This document shows, piece by piece, positions 8,876 to 17,404 of a stretch of 64,000 nucleotides of DNA. The stretch spans positions 1 through 64,000 of the forward strand of contig NZ_BDBY01000187.1 of NCBI RefSeq assembly GCF_001613225.1, written 5' to 3'. The position numbers and the translations under genes are program-made. Below the pieces are notes generated by a model. That model was not told the origin of the DNA and did no database searches. It was given only the letters and a program-made list of their open reading frames with translations. Origin of the DNA: Nocardia pseudovaccinii NBRC 100343 (GTDB taxonomy: Bacteria > Actinomycetota > Actinomycetes > Mycobacteriales > Mycobacteriaceae). Within the stretch, counting starts at the first letter, position 1; the number at the start of each line of letters is the position of its first letter.

Positions 8876-9292
8876 ACATTTCGCTATGACCGGCGCATGC
8901 CCTGCTCGCCGCGGCCGATCGGGACAGGGTGAGCCCATGGCGCTGTGGCTGCGGCTCGGCCCGGTGAGTGAGTTGCGAGATCCCGCGCGGCGAGCGCCGG
9001 CTGGCTGGGTTCGGTGCACGGCTGTCCAGTGCTTCGACGCACATCCGTTTGCCGTGCCAGCCCGACCGCGATCACGATTCCCCTCCCCTCGGTGTCAACT
9101 TTCTGAGAACACCGAGAGCTATAGGCGGTCGAATGCGGCGACCTCAAACAACCACGGGCCAACCCAAACGATCTGCTGGGCAACACCACCGCAGTCGGAA
9201 TAGATCGAAAAGCACTGGTGCCGAACAGTTCTCCCTGAAGTCCTGGCCTTTTCCAGCAGAGGCACCTTCGGGCCGGCTCTCACACCTTCAAC

Positions 9293-9308
9293 TGTGACGT
9301 AGATCACT
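9293..9308. promoter_or_regulatory. CRP/GlxR-type operator
   Basis: TGTGACGTAGATCACT has the TGTGA-N6-TCAC structure recognised by cAMP-receptor-type regulators (CRP of mycobacteria, GlxR of corynebacteria). It lies in the long non-coding stretch 8831-9499, between the end of the polA paralogue and the terpenoid operon. Because both flanking operons run leftwards, it would most naturally serve the peptide/terpenoid unit, although it is about 460 bp away from the first start codon. Confidence 0.45.
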
Positions 9309-9499
9309 ATTGATGTGTTAGTTGCGGAGGCAACCGGCGTTTCACTGTCGGATTGCGGATCGGTTCGCGGGCGCTGGAAGGAAGACGTCTTACGTCCGGC
9401 GATCGCGCCCCCTCTCGCGCATGCCTGCGGGTGTGCATGACGGCGGTTTCACATCAAAGGACCCGAATCCCGGCCTGAACAGCGCTGATGGCACGTCCC

Positions 9500-12130
9500 T
9501 CAGCGATGGGCTTGTGCCCAGCTGCATCCGGTGCCGATCGAGACGTCCAACGGCACCGCAAGTTCGACGACTGCTGGCATGATCTGTTCGACGATGGCGG
9601 CCAAGGCGGGCTCTTCATCGGCGGGCAGTTCGAAAAGCAGCTCGTCGTGGACCTGCAGCACCATGCGTGCTCGCAGGCCCGCATCAGCCAGGGCGGTGTC
9701 GATGCGGGTCATGGCGAGTTTGATGATGTCGGCGGCCGTGCCCTGGATCGGCGCGTTGAGTGCGGCGCGTTCGGCAGCCTCGACGGTCTGGGGGTTGCTG
9801 CTGTTCAAATCGGGCAGGTACCGCCGGCGGCCGAGCAAGGTTTCGGTGTATCCGGTGCGGCGGGCCTTTTCGACCAAGCCGTCGAGATAGTCACGGACGC
9901 GGCCGAATCGGGCGAAGTAGGCGTTGTAGTGGTCACGGGCCTCGGCCAGCGGGAGTCCGAGTTCGGTGGCCAGACCGCGCACGGACTGGCCGTAGGCCAA
10001 GCCATAGGAGATGGCTTTGACGCGGCGGCGCAGTTCCTGAGTGACCTCGCTCACCGGCACCCCGAACACGAGGGAAGCGACATAGCGGTGCATGTCCTCG
10101 CCGCTGGTGAAGGCGTCGATCAAGTGCCGGTCACCGGAGGCATGCGCCATGATCCGCATCTCGATCTGGCTGTAATCGGCCGCCAGCACCAGGTCGTAGC
10201 CCGTGCCGGGCACGAAGGCCTCCCGGATGCGGGCGCCGTCGTCGGTACGGATCGGGATGTTCTGCAGATTCGGAGCCTCCGAAGACAGCCGGCCGGTTTC
10301 CACGGTGGTCTGCTGCAGTGTGGTGTGGATCCGGCCGTCGGCGGCGACGTGTTTGAGCAGACCGTCGATCATCGACGCCAGCTTGGCCGCGGACCGGTAG
10401 TCCAGCAGCTGTTGCAGGAATGGGTGGCCGGTGTTCTTCAGCAGCCTGGTCAGTTCCTCGGCGGCGGTGCTGTAGCCGCTTTTGATGCGGCGGGTGCGTG
10501 GTAGGCCCAGGTCTTCGAACAGGGCCTTCTGTAGCTGCTGGGTGGAGCCGATATTGACAGGGTGGCCGAGGATCTCGGTCGCCGACACAGCCGCGGCATC
10601 CGCAGTCGCGGTGAATTCGTCGCGCAGGGCGGCCAGCTGCTCGGCGTCCACAGCGACGCCGCGGTGTTCGATCGCGGCCAGTGTTGCGGCCGTGGGCAAT
10701 TCGACCCCGGTGTGCAACCGTGCCATGCCCGCGTGGGCGAGCTCAGCGGACAGCGTGTCGGCCAGCTGCGCGATAAGTGCGGCGTCGGCGACCGCCGCGG
10801 GATCACCATTGCCGGCGAACAGCGTGCCGACCTCACCCAGGTGAGTCAAGAATGCGTCGCCGGTGAGGTGGCGGGTCGCCAGCGTGGTCAGGGTGAAGTC
10901 ACGGCCACCCGGATGGAGCAGGTAACCGGCGAGGGCGACGTCGATGTCGACCCCGGCCAGGTGCCAGCCGTGTGGACGCAGGGCGTGGATCATGGCTTTG
11001 GTGTCGTGCACTGCTTTCGCCGCGGCCGGGTCGGCGAGCCACGTCCCGAATGCAGCGCGATCGTCGGCAGTGGTGTCGGTCAGGTCGAAGTAGCCGATCG
11101 CTCCTGCGGGGGTGGTGATGGCCACGGTGGCGATGTTGTTCTGGTCGCCGGTGAGGGCCAACGCATGGCGACCGCGACCGCGTGCGTGGTCGGACAGCCA
11201 GGTAGCGACGTCGCCGGGGCTGATCGGCTGCGCGGGTGCGGCGTGCGGTGCGGGTGCGCCGAGGGCGGTGAGGATCTGGGTGGCGAGACCAGGGAGCTGG
11301 AGGTCGTTGAGCCGCTGCTGGATTCCGGTGCGGTCGGTGAGCCTGGGAATGGTGAGCTCGTCGAGTTGGGGAACGGTCACATCAGTGGCGAATCGCAGGA
11401 CGGTCCGGTAGGTGGCGACCTTGGCGGCGTGAGCCCGCAGCATGGTGCTGGCGCGAGAGCGGTTGTCGAGCCGGGCGAGCAGGGTATCGAGGGTGCCGGC
11501 CTCGGCGAGCCACGCGGCTGCGGTGCGGTCCCCGACGCCTGGAACGGGCATCAGGCCGCGGCGTCGGTCTCCGCGCAGGGCGAGGTAGTCCACGTAGGTC
11601 TGCAGGGTGACACCGTGTCGGGCCTGAATGGTGCGCGGGGTGAGCCGATCGGGGCGACGTCCTGGTGCCGGCGAGATGACGGTGGCAGTGCTGGTGGCGC
11701 ACTGCAGCATCCGGTCGTCGGCGCTGACGATCACCACCGGGGCGTCGGTGCCAGCCGCGAGCGAGGCGATGAGGTCACCGGCTTCCAGCCCGGCGGGTGC
11801 ATCGAGAACACGAATCTGCATGGTGTGCAGCAGATCCCGGAGAACGGGTTCTTGCTGTGCGAGTTCCGGTGGTGTGTGGTGGGCGCGGTAGCCGGGCACG
11901 ATCTCGGCGCGGCGGCCCAGCCCTGCGCCGTCGAACACCACGGCGACATGAGTGGGTACCTCGGCCACGAGAATGTCGGAAATGGTTGTGAGGAAACCCG
12001 ATACGGCATTGGTGGGTTGGCCGGAGGCCGTCGTGGACGCAGACAGCGGAACACTGCGATAGGCGTAGGCCAACAGCGCCGGCGCGTCGACCAACAGCAC
12101 CACCGTCGTCGCTGTGGCTGGGGCGGTCAT
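9500..12130 (-). CDS. DNA polymerase I paralogue (family A)
   Basis: An 876-aa family A polymerase. The polymerase domain is intact: motif A ADYSQIEMRIMAH, motif B RRRVKAISYGLAYG, motif C VLQVHDELLFE. The N-terminal 5'-nuclease fold is recognisable (VAVVFDG, PVPGVGDRTAA), but the EADD metal motif reads EAGD and GDxD reads ADDR, so at least two metal ligands are missing and nuclease activity is doubtful. The exonuclease region also looks degenerate, as in mycobacterial PolA. The ATG at 12130 overlaps the upstream gene by 4 bp; the longer 919-aa reading is shadow sequence. Being last in an operon with a PolB-like and a Tpg-like gene, it is probably an accessory polymerase, not the housekeeping PolA. 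Streptomyces telomere complexes also recruit a PolA. Confidence 0.9.
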   Translation of the reverse strand: MTAPATATTVVLLVDAPALLAYAYRSVPLSASTTASGQPTNAVSGFLTTISDILVAEVPTHVAVVFDGAGLGRRAEIVPGYRAHHTPPELAQQEPVLRDLLHTMQIRVLDAPAGLEAGDLIASLAAGTDAPVVIVSADDRMLQCATSTATVISPAPGRRPDRLTPRTIQARHGVTLQTYVDYLALRGDRRRGLMPVPGVGDRTAAAWLAEAGTLDTLLARLDNRSRASTMLRAHAAKVATYRTVLRFATDVTVPQLDELTIPRLTDRTGIQQRLNDLQLPGLATQILTALGAPAPHAAPAQPISPGDVATWLSDHARGRGRHALALTGDQNNIATVAITTPAGAIGYFDLTDTTADDRAAFGTWLADPAAAKAVHDTKAMIHALRPHGWHLAGVDIDVALAGYLLHPGGRDFTLTTLATRHLTGDAFLTHLGEVGTLFAGNGDPAAVADAALIAQLADTLSAELAHAGMARLHTGVELPTAATLAAIEHRGVAVDAEQLAALRDEFTATADAAAVSATEILGHPVNIGSTQQLQKALFEDLGLPRTRRIKSGYSTAAEELTRLLKNTGHPFLQQLLDYRSAAKLASMIDGLLKHVAADGRIHTTLQQTTVETGRLSSEAPNLQNIPIRTDDGARIREAFVPGTGYDLVLAADYSQIEMRIMAHASGDRHLIDAFTSGEDMHRYVASLVFGVPVSEVTQELRRRVKAISYGLAYGQSVRGLATELGLPLAEARDHYNAYFARFGRVRDYLDGLVEKARRTGYTETLLGRRRYLPDLNSSNPQTVEAAERAALNAPIQGTAADIIKLAMTRIDTALADAGLRARMVLQVHDELLFELPADEEPALAAIVEQIMPAVVELAVPLDVSIGTGCSWAQAHR

Positions 12131-12771
12131 CGGTGGACCACGTCCACTGCCAGCCCGAGTTCGACGGCGAGCACCGACAGATCGATCTCCGGGGCATCGT
12201 CGGCCCACACCTGTCCGCGACCTACCGACAGCGCGTTCTTGGGCGGGCGCACCGCCCACGCGGCCTGGTGGGCCATGACCTCGTGAATCAGCACGTCCCC
12301 GTGGAACTTGGTCGGCACCACGACCTGGTCGATCACTTCGCCGCGTTTGCGAGCCTGGTCGGCGGCGTTGCCCCGCTTGGTCATCAGCAGCTGCCGCCAG
12401 GGCCTGTCATAGATCTGGATGAGCAGCACGAAATGAGCGTCCAGCCACTCCTGCTGACGCCATTGCGGGTTGATGCCGCGGTCCTTGGGCAGCGCGATAC
12501 GTGCGATCGCCTCCCGCGCGTAGTCGGCCTTGCCGACGGCTTCGCGTTCTGTGCGCGGGCCGCCGGTGGTCAGCTCACGCAGCCGCGCCGCAGGCATCGC
12601 TGATGGCTGGTCGTCGGTGCCGCGCAGCCATTTACGGACGGTGGAGGGTGCGCGCTTGAACGCGGCGGCGACCGCTGTGACATCGACCTTGCCGGTAGGG
12701 GTGCGGCCATAACATTCCCCGAGGGTGGCGGCCAAGCGCCCGCGGGTCCAGGTTGGTTGTTTGCTGGTCAT
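12127..12771 (-). CDS. helix-turn-helix protein of a replication cassette, function unknown
   Basis: A 214-aa protein. A helix-turn-helix is visible near residues 28-50 (VDVTAVAAAFKRAPSTVRKW), followed by a basic region and a mixed alpha/beta C-terminal half ending in IDLSVLAVELGLAVDVV. The HTH-then-basic layout is like that of the next gene upstream and of actinobacterial telomere-associated proteins, but I cannot assign it to a named family. It overlaps polA downstream and the Tpg-like gene upstream, each by ATGA, so the three are translationally coupled. A DNA-end-binding or origin-binding role is an inference from context. Confidence 0.7.
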   Translation of the reverse strand: MTSKQPTWTRGRLAATLGECYGRTPTGKVDVTAVAAAFKRAPSTVRKWLRGTDDQPSAMPAARLRELTTGGPRTEREAVGKADYAREAIARIALPKDRGINPQWRQQEWLDAHFVLLIQIYDRPWRQLLMTKRGNAADQARKRGEVIDQVVVPTKFHGDVLIHEVMAHQAAWAVRPPKNALSVGRGQVWADDAPEIDLSVLAVELGLAVDVVHR

Positions 12772-13475
12772 TTGGCCTTCTCGTCCATCGCGACGCTGTC
12801 GAAGGTGAAAACGTTCCAGTCGTCGAGGTTGCCGTAGGCGTCGGTGTTGGCGTAGTCGGCCATGAAGTCCGCCAGCCCGATGTCGCCCTTGTCTTCGTAG
12901 GCCTTCAGGGCTTCATCGGCCAGTTCCGGCGGCAGGTCCCAGTGCACGGTGCGGTCGCGCTCGTATCCCTCACGTCCCTGAATGCCTGAAATAGTCAGGC
13001 GCGCACCATATTTCGCTATTTTCGCGCCTGCGGCGCTGTTGCGGCGCGTGGTGATCGCGGCGCTGCGGCCGGACTTGGTCGCGGCGGCCTTGCGGGCGTT
13101 GGCGAGCAGTTGTGCGCGGTTCTCGTCCTTCGGCGTCGCTTGGTTCTTGATCCAGCGTTTGATGGTGGACTGCGATTTCCCTTCGCCTTTGGCGGCGGCG
13201 GAGATGTTGATCGCGCCGCCGCGGGGGCCGGGGCCGTAGGCAGCCAGCAGCGCGGCGCGCAGCTCGGAGTCGACGTGGCCGGTGGCGTCCGCGCCGGCGC
13301 GGCCCGAGAACCCCGCGAAGGCCGAGGACATGCCCGAATCCTTCGCGCCGGTGATGGTGTCGGTAATCTCCGACGCCGGCAGCCCGGTGGCCTTGACGAC
13401 ACTGCCGACGTTGACGGTGCCGCGTACGATCGACCCGCCGCCGTGGATCAAGATCTTGAACAGTGACACTGGCAT
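12768..13475 (-). CDS. Tpg-like putative terminal protein
   Basis: A 235-aa protein with a central helix-turn-helix (about 97-117, ending STIKRWIKNQ) followed by a long basic helix and a C-terminal region GARLTISGIQGREGYERDR then VHWDLPPELADEALKAYED. The order (HTH, Arg/Lys-rich helix, a short beta element with R-T-V-x-W, then a P-P-x-x-A-D helix) resembles Streptomyces Tpg, the protein covalently attached to linear chromosome and plasmid ends. This resemblance was judged from memory and is not proven. The ATG follows GAAAGAAGCG. It sits directly after the PolB-like gene (33 bp) and is coupled to the next HTH gene. Otherwise it may be a plain DNA-binding protein. Confidence 0.5.
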   Translation of the reverse strand: MPVSLFKILIHGGGSIVRGTVNVGSVVKATGLPASEITDTITGAKDSGMSSAFAGFSGRAGADATGHVDSELRAALLAAYGPGPRGGAINISAAAKGEGKSQSTIKRWIKNQATPKDENRAQLLANARKAAATKSGRSAAITTRRNSAAGAKIAKYGARLTISGIQGREGYERDRTVHWDLPPELADEALKAYEDKGDIGLADFMADYANTDAYGNLDDWNVFTFDSVAMDEKAK

Positions 13476-13508
13476 TGAGTTCGCTTCTTTCGGTTCGGTG
13501 TCCTCGGA

Positions 13509-16500
13509 TCAGGCGACGAGCTGGGTCTGCCATTCGGCGTATCGGGTCAGCAACCGCTTGCCCTTGTACGGGCCGCCGGTGAGGTACTCGAGCTGCTCGG
13601 CCATAAGACCACTGGCCTCGGGCTTCCACTGCCCGAAGCCGCGCCCGAAACTCAGGCGGTGGCGCGGGTTATCCGCGACCGCGGCCGCGTCGATCTCCCT
13701 CATCGGCCAGGCGGTCACCGGGTCGGGGTCGTCAGAGGCGATCACGAAGGCGTCCTTGTCGATGGCCAGGGCCGCCACGCCGGTGAGCTCGTACATGGTG
13801 TTGAGGAAGTGGGCGATGTTGGCGGTCGACTTCGACACACCCATGAACCACTTCTCCGGCGAGTACGGCGAGCGCGGGCCGTCGTCGCCGACGAGCTGCT
13901 TGCTGGCCAGCATGCCGTAGCCGCGCACCCGGGCCACCTTGATCTGCTTGCGGACAGCCTGGTCACCGGGATCTGCGGTGTCGAGCACGGTGGCGGCATG
14001 GGAGAAACGCTCGGCCCACTTGCGCAGGGCCCGATGGTGTTCGGGCCAGATCCACGCCTCCAGGACCGGCAGCTCATAGCCCAAGAGCAGGGCGCGTTCG
14101 AACTGCGGCGTGCACACCCATTGCGGCTCGTCACCGAAGTCGGTGCCGCCAGGGCTGAGCACATACGGCAGCAGCCAATTCGCCGACGGCGGGATCCGCG
14201 TCCGGATGTAGGCAGGCACGGTCGCATCGAAGCTCCACTCTCCCTCCGCCATATGGACCGGGTCGCCGATCGGCAGCTCCAGCCCGGCAAGGCCCGCGGT
14301 GTAGCTGCCACCACGGTCATAAGCGTGGCAGTATTTGCACGCCGCCTCGGCCGGTGACGGCTTGCGCGTCCACGTGAAGTCGCGGGCGAGGACACCCACA
14401 CCGCGCGGCGGATCGAATACCGAAGGCGCCCAGATCTTTTCACGCCACTCAGTCGGCCCGTAGGTTTTCGGCCGGGCCTCTTTGATCAGGTCCAGACCGG
14501 TAGTGGGACCCGACACCTTCCAAGGGAAGCCGAGGGTATCGGCGAACAGCTGCAGACGGCGGGCCAGCACGACTGGTTCCGGGTCGCCGGTCAGGATCGG
14601 CATATCCGGATCCTCGGCGTCGGGGTCATCGACCATTCCAGCTAGGAACACCAGCCAGATCGTCGGGCTGTCGTCGTCGGTGCGCCACACGCGCGTCCAG
14701 CTGCCCACCCCCGGTTCCTCGTCGTCACGCTGGCCGCCGAACTGCCAGCCCGCAGCGACAGCGAGGGTGACGAACGGCAGGTTGGCGGTCAGTTTGCGCA
14801 GGTCGTCGTTGCGTGTCCGGTGGCCGATGTTGTCGACATCGATGCCGAACGTGCGGGCCAGGGCATCGGTGATCCAGATCTGGCCGCTCTCGACGAACGT
14901 CGGCGACAGCGGAAAGCCCAGACGCAACGTGCGCGCGAACTCGACGAGATCACCAGCATGCGTCAGGTCCTGCGGGAGGTCGACGCAAGTGCCATCGGCC
15001 AGCCACGCCCCGGTGACATCGACGACCGCGGCCGGTCCGGTGAACCGGGCATCTGGCGTCGGCTTCTTCCCCGGTGCGGGACGGCGGGCCGGATTCTTCG
15101 GCGCCACAACCGATTCGGTCGTCGAAGGCGCCACGCCCGGCTCATGTGGCGGTACTCCCCGGACCGGTAGCGCCGGTTCGTCGGTGCCGGATGCCTCGTC
15201 GAGATCAGCTGGTGTCGAGCCGTCGTCGGTGTTGTCGAAGGATCCGACTTCCTCGCCGACGGCTGGCCGCGGGGGCACGGGTTTACCGAGCGCGAGATCG
15301 ATGGCGTCGGCGACGTCGGCGGCGGATTGCGGGCGAAACAGCGCCATGATGTCGTCGTCGGTCGCGAGGTGGGCCCGTCGGCGTTGCTCGTGGCGGCCAC
15401 GGTTACCCGGCGGATCGCAGATGTCCTGATCGGCGCCGACGGCATAGACCAGGGTGGTGCCCTCGGCCGCGAGCGGAGCAATGCGGAACTCCCGGCTGAT
15501 GCGCAGCATGGCGCGGCGACCGCGGAACCGGGTGAGCTCGCAGTTGGCGGCAAACCAGACCGGCTGCAGGTGGTGCGCCAGCGCCTCGGACTGCCACGGT
15601 CGCGGATCAGCCTGGTGCGCGAGGTAGTCGCGCCAGGCATCGGTGGCGATCGCGACCAGAGCGCCATCCCCAGCGGCGGTGAATTCGTCCAGACCCTCAC
15701 GCAGCGCGGCGGCCCACTTGTCCAGTACGCGGCCCTGCTTGTCCCAGGTCACCACCGCGGTGACCTTCAGTTCGTCGATATCCAGGCCGAGCCCGCCGTG
15801 CGCGACCGGGGCGAGCAACCCGTCCAGGCCCGGCGTAGTGACCCATACCCGCACATCGGTGTCGGGGAGCATCCTCGGGTCCGGCGGCGGCAGGTGCGCG
15901 GGCAGATCGAGCCCGGCCAGCGCGGGCAGCGTGAGCTGCCACGCCGCGAACGGCCGCTTGCGGGCGGCCGCCAGCTCGCGGGCGTGATCGCCGGTGCGCA
16001 GTTCGGGGGTACCGACGGGCAGGGTGAGCATGCCGGCCGAGGCGAGGGGACCGCAGTCCTGATCGAGTTCGACCAGGTACTCCGCGTCGGGGACGTCGAT
16101 GTCGTCGGCCTCGACGATGCGCGCCCAACGCGGCTGGACTTCGGTGATCAGACCGGCCCGCACCTCATCGGGCACCTGCCCCGACTCGGTGGCGACCAGG
16201 CCCTGCTTGCGGGCGAGGCGGTCCGCGCTGATGCGGTCCAATACGGCTGCGCCCGTGCCAGTGCCGGTGCCGGTGGGCAGCACCTTGAACCGTGTCCACC
16301 ACGCACCCAGGATTCGTCCCAGTTCCGCGGCCGCGGCGTCATCGTCTAGCCCCGTCAAAGCTGTTGCGGCAGGACAGGTATCGACGCCGCCGATCGTCGC
16401 GGCGATGACCAGTTCGACATCGATCCCGCTCGACTCGACGGTGCGGGTGATCCGAATCCGGTCTCCCCCGCCGTGCACGGTCCAACCGGCACCGATCAAC

Positions 16501-16859
16501 GGTGCCAGAGAGGCAGCGACCACGCGGGCGAGTTCGTCACGAATCATGTTGCGCCGCTGCACTTCCGGCAAGCATCCGGCGTCGTCGGACACTGCGACAT
16601 TCCATCCCAGCCATTGGCAGGCCTCGGCTCCGACGAACCAGATCTGCGGCACCAACTGCCCCCGCCGACCCGGCTGTGACGGGTCGCCGAGGGGGGCGAG
16701 AGCGCGGTGTTTCCAGGCCCATTCGGCAAGCACACCGAGCTTGTCGATCGCATCGACCGGGCCGGTGAGCGACCGCCCCGACGGTGTGCGTGATCCGGTG
16801 GCCGTCACTAGGATCGCACGGCCGTCGGCGGCTGCCGCAGGTGGCGTTGCAGTGGTCAT
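13509..16859 (-). CDS. tandem-duplicated protein with family B DNA polymerase-like C-terminal motifs
   Basis: A 1116-aa protein. Two similar halves (about 68-480 and 650-1045) are joined by a Pro/Asp-rich linker (about 485-605). In the C-terminal half I see a motif-A-like YDRGGSYTAGL (Asp near 848), a block WVCTPQFERALLLGYELPVL like the TPR-region strand of protein-primed PolB enzymes, a motif-B-like RKQIKVARVRGYGML (about 970-984) and a motif-C-like ALAIDKDAFVIAS with two Asp (about 1034, 1036). The N-terminal half repeats the layout (VWVTTPGLDGLL, then TLVYAVGADQ) without catalytic aspartates. The ATG at 16859 has GGAGG eight bases upstream; a TTG two codons earlier is less likely. It neighbours a Tpg-like gene. 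Polymerase assignment is my inference. Confidence 0.55.
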   Translation of the reverse strand: MTTATPPAAAADGRAILVTATGSRTPSGRSLTGPVDAIDKLGVLAEWAWKHRALAPLGDPSQPGRRGQLVPQIWFVGAEACQWLGWNVAVSDDAGCLPEVQRRNMIRDELARVVAASLAPLIGAGWTVHGGGDRIRITRTVESSGIDVELVIAATIGGVDTCPAATALTGLDDDAAAAELGRILGAWWTRFKVLPTGTGTGTGAAVLDRISADRLARKQGLVATESGQVPDEVRAGLITEVQPRWARIVEADDIDVPDAEYLVELDQDCGPLASAGMLTLPVGTPELRTGDHARELAAARKRPFAAWQLTLPALAGLDLPAHLPPPDPRMLPDTDVRVWVTTPGLDGLLAPVAHGGLGLDIDELKVTAVVTWDKQGRVLDKWAAALREGLDEFTAAGDGALVAIATDAWRDYLAHQADPRPWQSEALAHHLQPVWFAANCELTRFRGRRAMLRISREFRIAPLAAEGTTLVYAVGADQDICDPPGNRGRHEQRRRAHLATDDDIMALFRPQSAADVADAIDLALGKPVPPRPAVGEEVGSFDNTDDGSTPADLDEASGTDEPALPVRGVPPHEPGVAPSTTESVVAPKNPARRPAPGKKPTPDARFTGPAAVVDVTGAWLADGTCVDLPQDLTHAGDLVEFARTLRLGFPLSPTFVESGQIWITDALARTFGIDVDNIGHRTRNDDLRKLTANLPFVTLAVAAGWQFGGQRDDEEPGVGSWTRVWRTDDDSPTIWLVFLAGMVDDPDAEDPDMPILTGDPEPVVLARRLQLFADTLGFPWKVSGPTTGLDLIKEARPKTYGPTEWREKIWAPSVFDPPRGVGVLARDFTWTRKPSPAEAACKYCHAYDRGGSYTAGLAGLELPIGDPVHMAEGEWSFDATVPAYIRTRIPPSANWLLPYVLSPGGTDFGDEPQWVCTPQFERALLLGYELPVLEAWIWPEHHRALRKWAERFSHAATVLDTADPGDQAVRKQIKVARVRGYGMLASKQLVGDDGPRSPYSPEKWFMGVSKSTANIAHFLNTMYELTGVAALAIDKDAFVIASDDPDPVTAWPMREIDAAAVADNPRHRLSFGRGFGQWKPEASGLMAEQLEYLTGGPYKGKRLLTRYAEWQTQLVA

Positions 16860-16877
16860 CGGCAATGCCTCCAGGAT

Positions 16878-17213
16878 TCAGTCGAAGTAGGCGACGGAGT
16901 TACGGGAAGGATGAGCCTGATCGGTGAGCTTTCCGACACGCGGATCACCAAGGAGGAGTTCCCCTTCCACCGCGTATCGGTCCTCGTGCCGGGACAGGCC
17001 GGTGATTCTGCCGACCGCTCGCACGGTGTCGCTGAGGTCGATGATCTGCAGTTCACGCTGCTCGAGCGCGCGCTTGGCCTGCAACTTCCAGACCCCACGG
17101 CCGGCTTCCCAGACTTCCTGCTCGGTCATGCCGGCCCGGTATCCAATCGAGTCACGGCCGAGCGGGTCGGGCTGTCGCGCGGGCCGTTGCTTGCCAAGGC
17201 GGATCTGCAACAT
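16878..17213 (-). CDS. small protein heading the replication-cassette operon, function unknown
   Basis: A 111-aa protein with the ATG at 17213 preceded by GGGAGACCTCGA. It begins with a basic stretch (MLQIRLGKQRPARQ), then an acidic helix around EQEVWEAGRGVW and a probable beta-rich half (TVRAVGRITG, YAVEGELLLGDPRVGK). I do not recognise it. It lies 18 bp before the PolB-like start and behind the AT-rich promoter region, so it is the first gene of the five-gene operon and may act with the polymerase, for instance as a small DNA- or protein-binding subunit (inference). Confidence 0.7.
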   Translation of the reverse strand: MLQIRLGKQRPARQPDPLGRDSIGYRAGMTEQEVWEAGRGVWKLQAKRALEQRELQIIDLSDTVRAVGRITGLSRHEDRYAVEGELLLGDPRVGKLTDQAHPSRNSVAYFD

Positions 17214-17301
17214 TCGAGGTCTCCCGTTTCAGCTTCCTCAAGCACTCACAACATGGCGCCGACACTGGCCGTCTTTCAGCGCTTCACCACCCAATACTAC
17301 C

Positions 17302-17325
17302 AACTTTCTAACTAGTTACAAAGTT
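17302..17325. promoter_or_regulatory. 24-bp near-palindrome in a divergent promoter
   Basis: The outer arms AACTTT (17302-17307) and AAAGTT (17320-17325) enclose a perfect 10-bp palindrome TAACTAGTTA (17309-17318); only the pair at 17308/17319 mismatches. It lies in the 191-bp AT-rich gap between the replication-cassette operon (minus) and the ATP-dependent ligase (plus). On the minus strand TTGTAA and TAGTAT, 16 bp apart, overlap it and could be -35 and -10 elements. It is an excellent candidate operator, perhaps for one of the cassette's own HTH proteins. Confidence 0.6.
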
Positions 17326-17404
17326 AATTTAACCTGGCCTTTCAGGACTACAGCAGCCGCTGGAGCAACAGCACCGCGCTGATTGTCACGGTCTGACAGT
17401 CCCT

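Noticed and set aside
8856..9297. Open frames of 109-115 codons on the plus strand between the terpenoid and polA genes
   Set aside because: No ribosome-binding site, no family resemblance, and codon composition typical of shadow frames.
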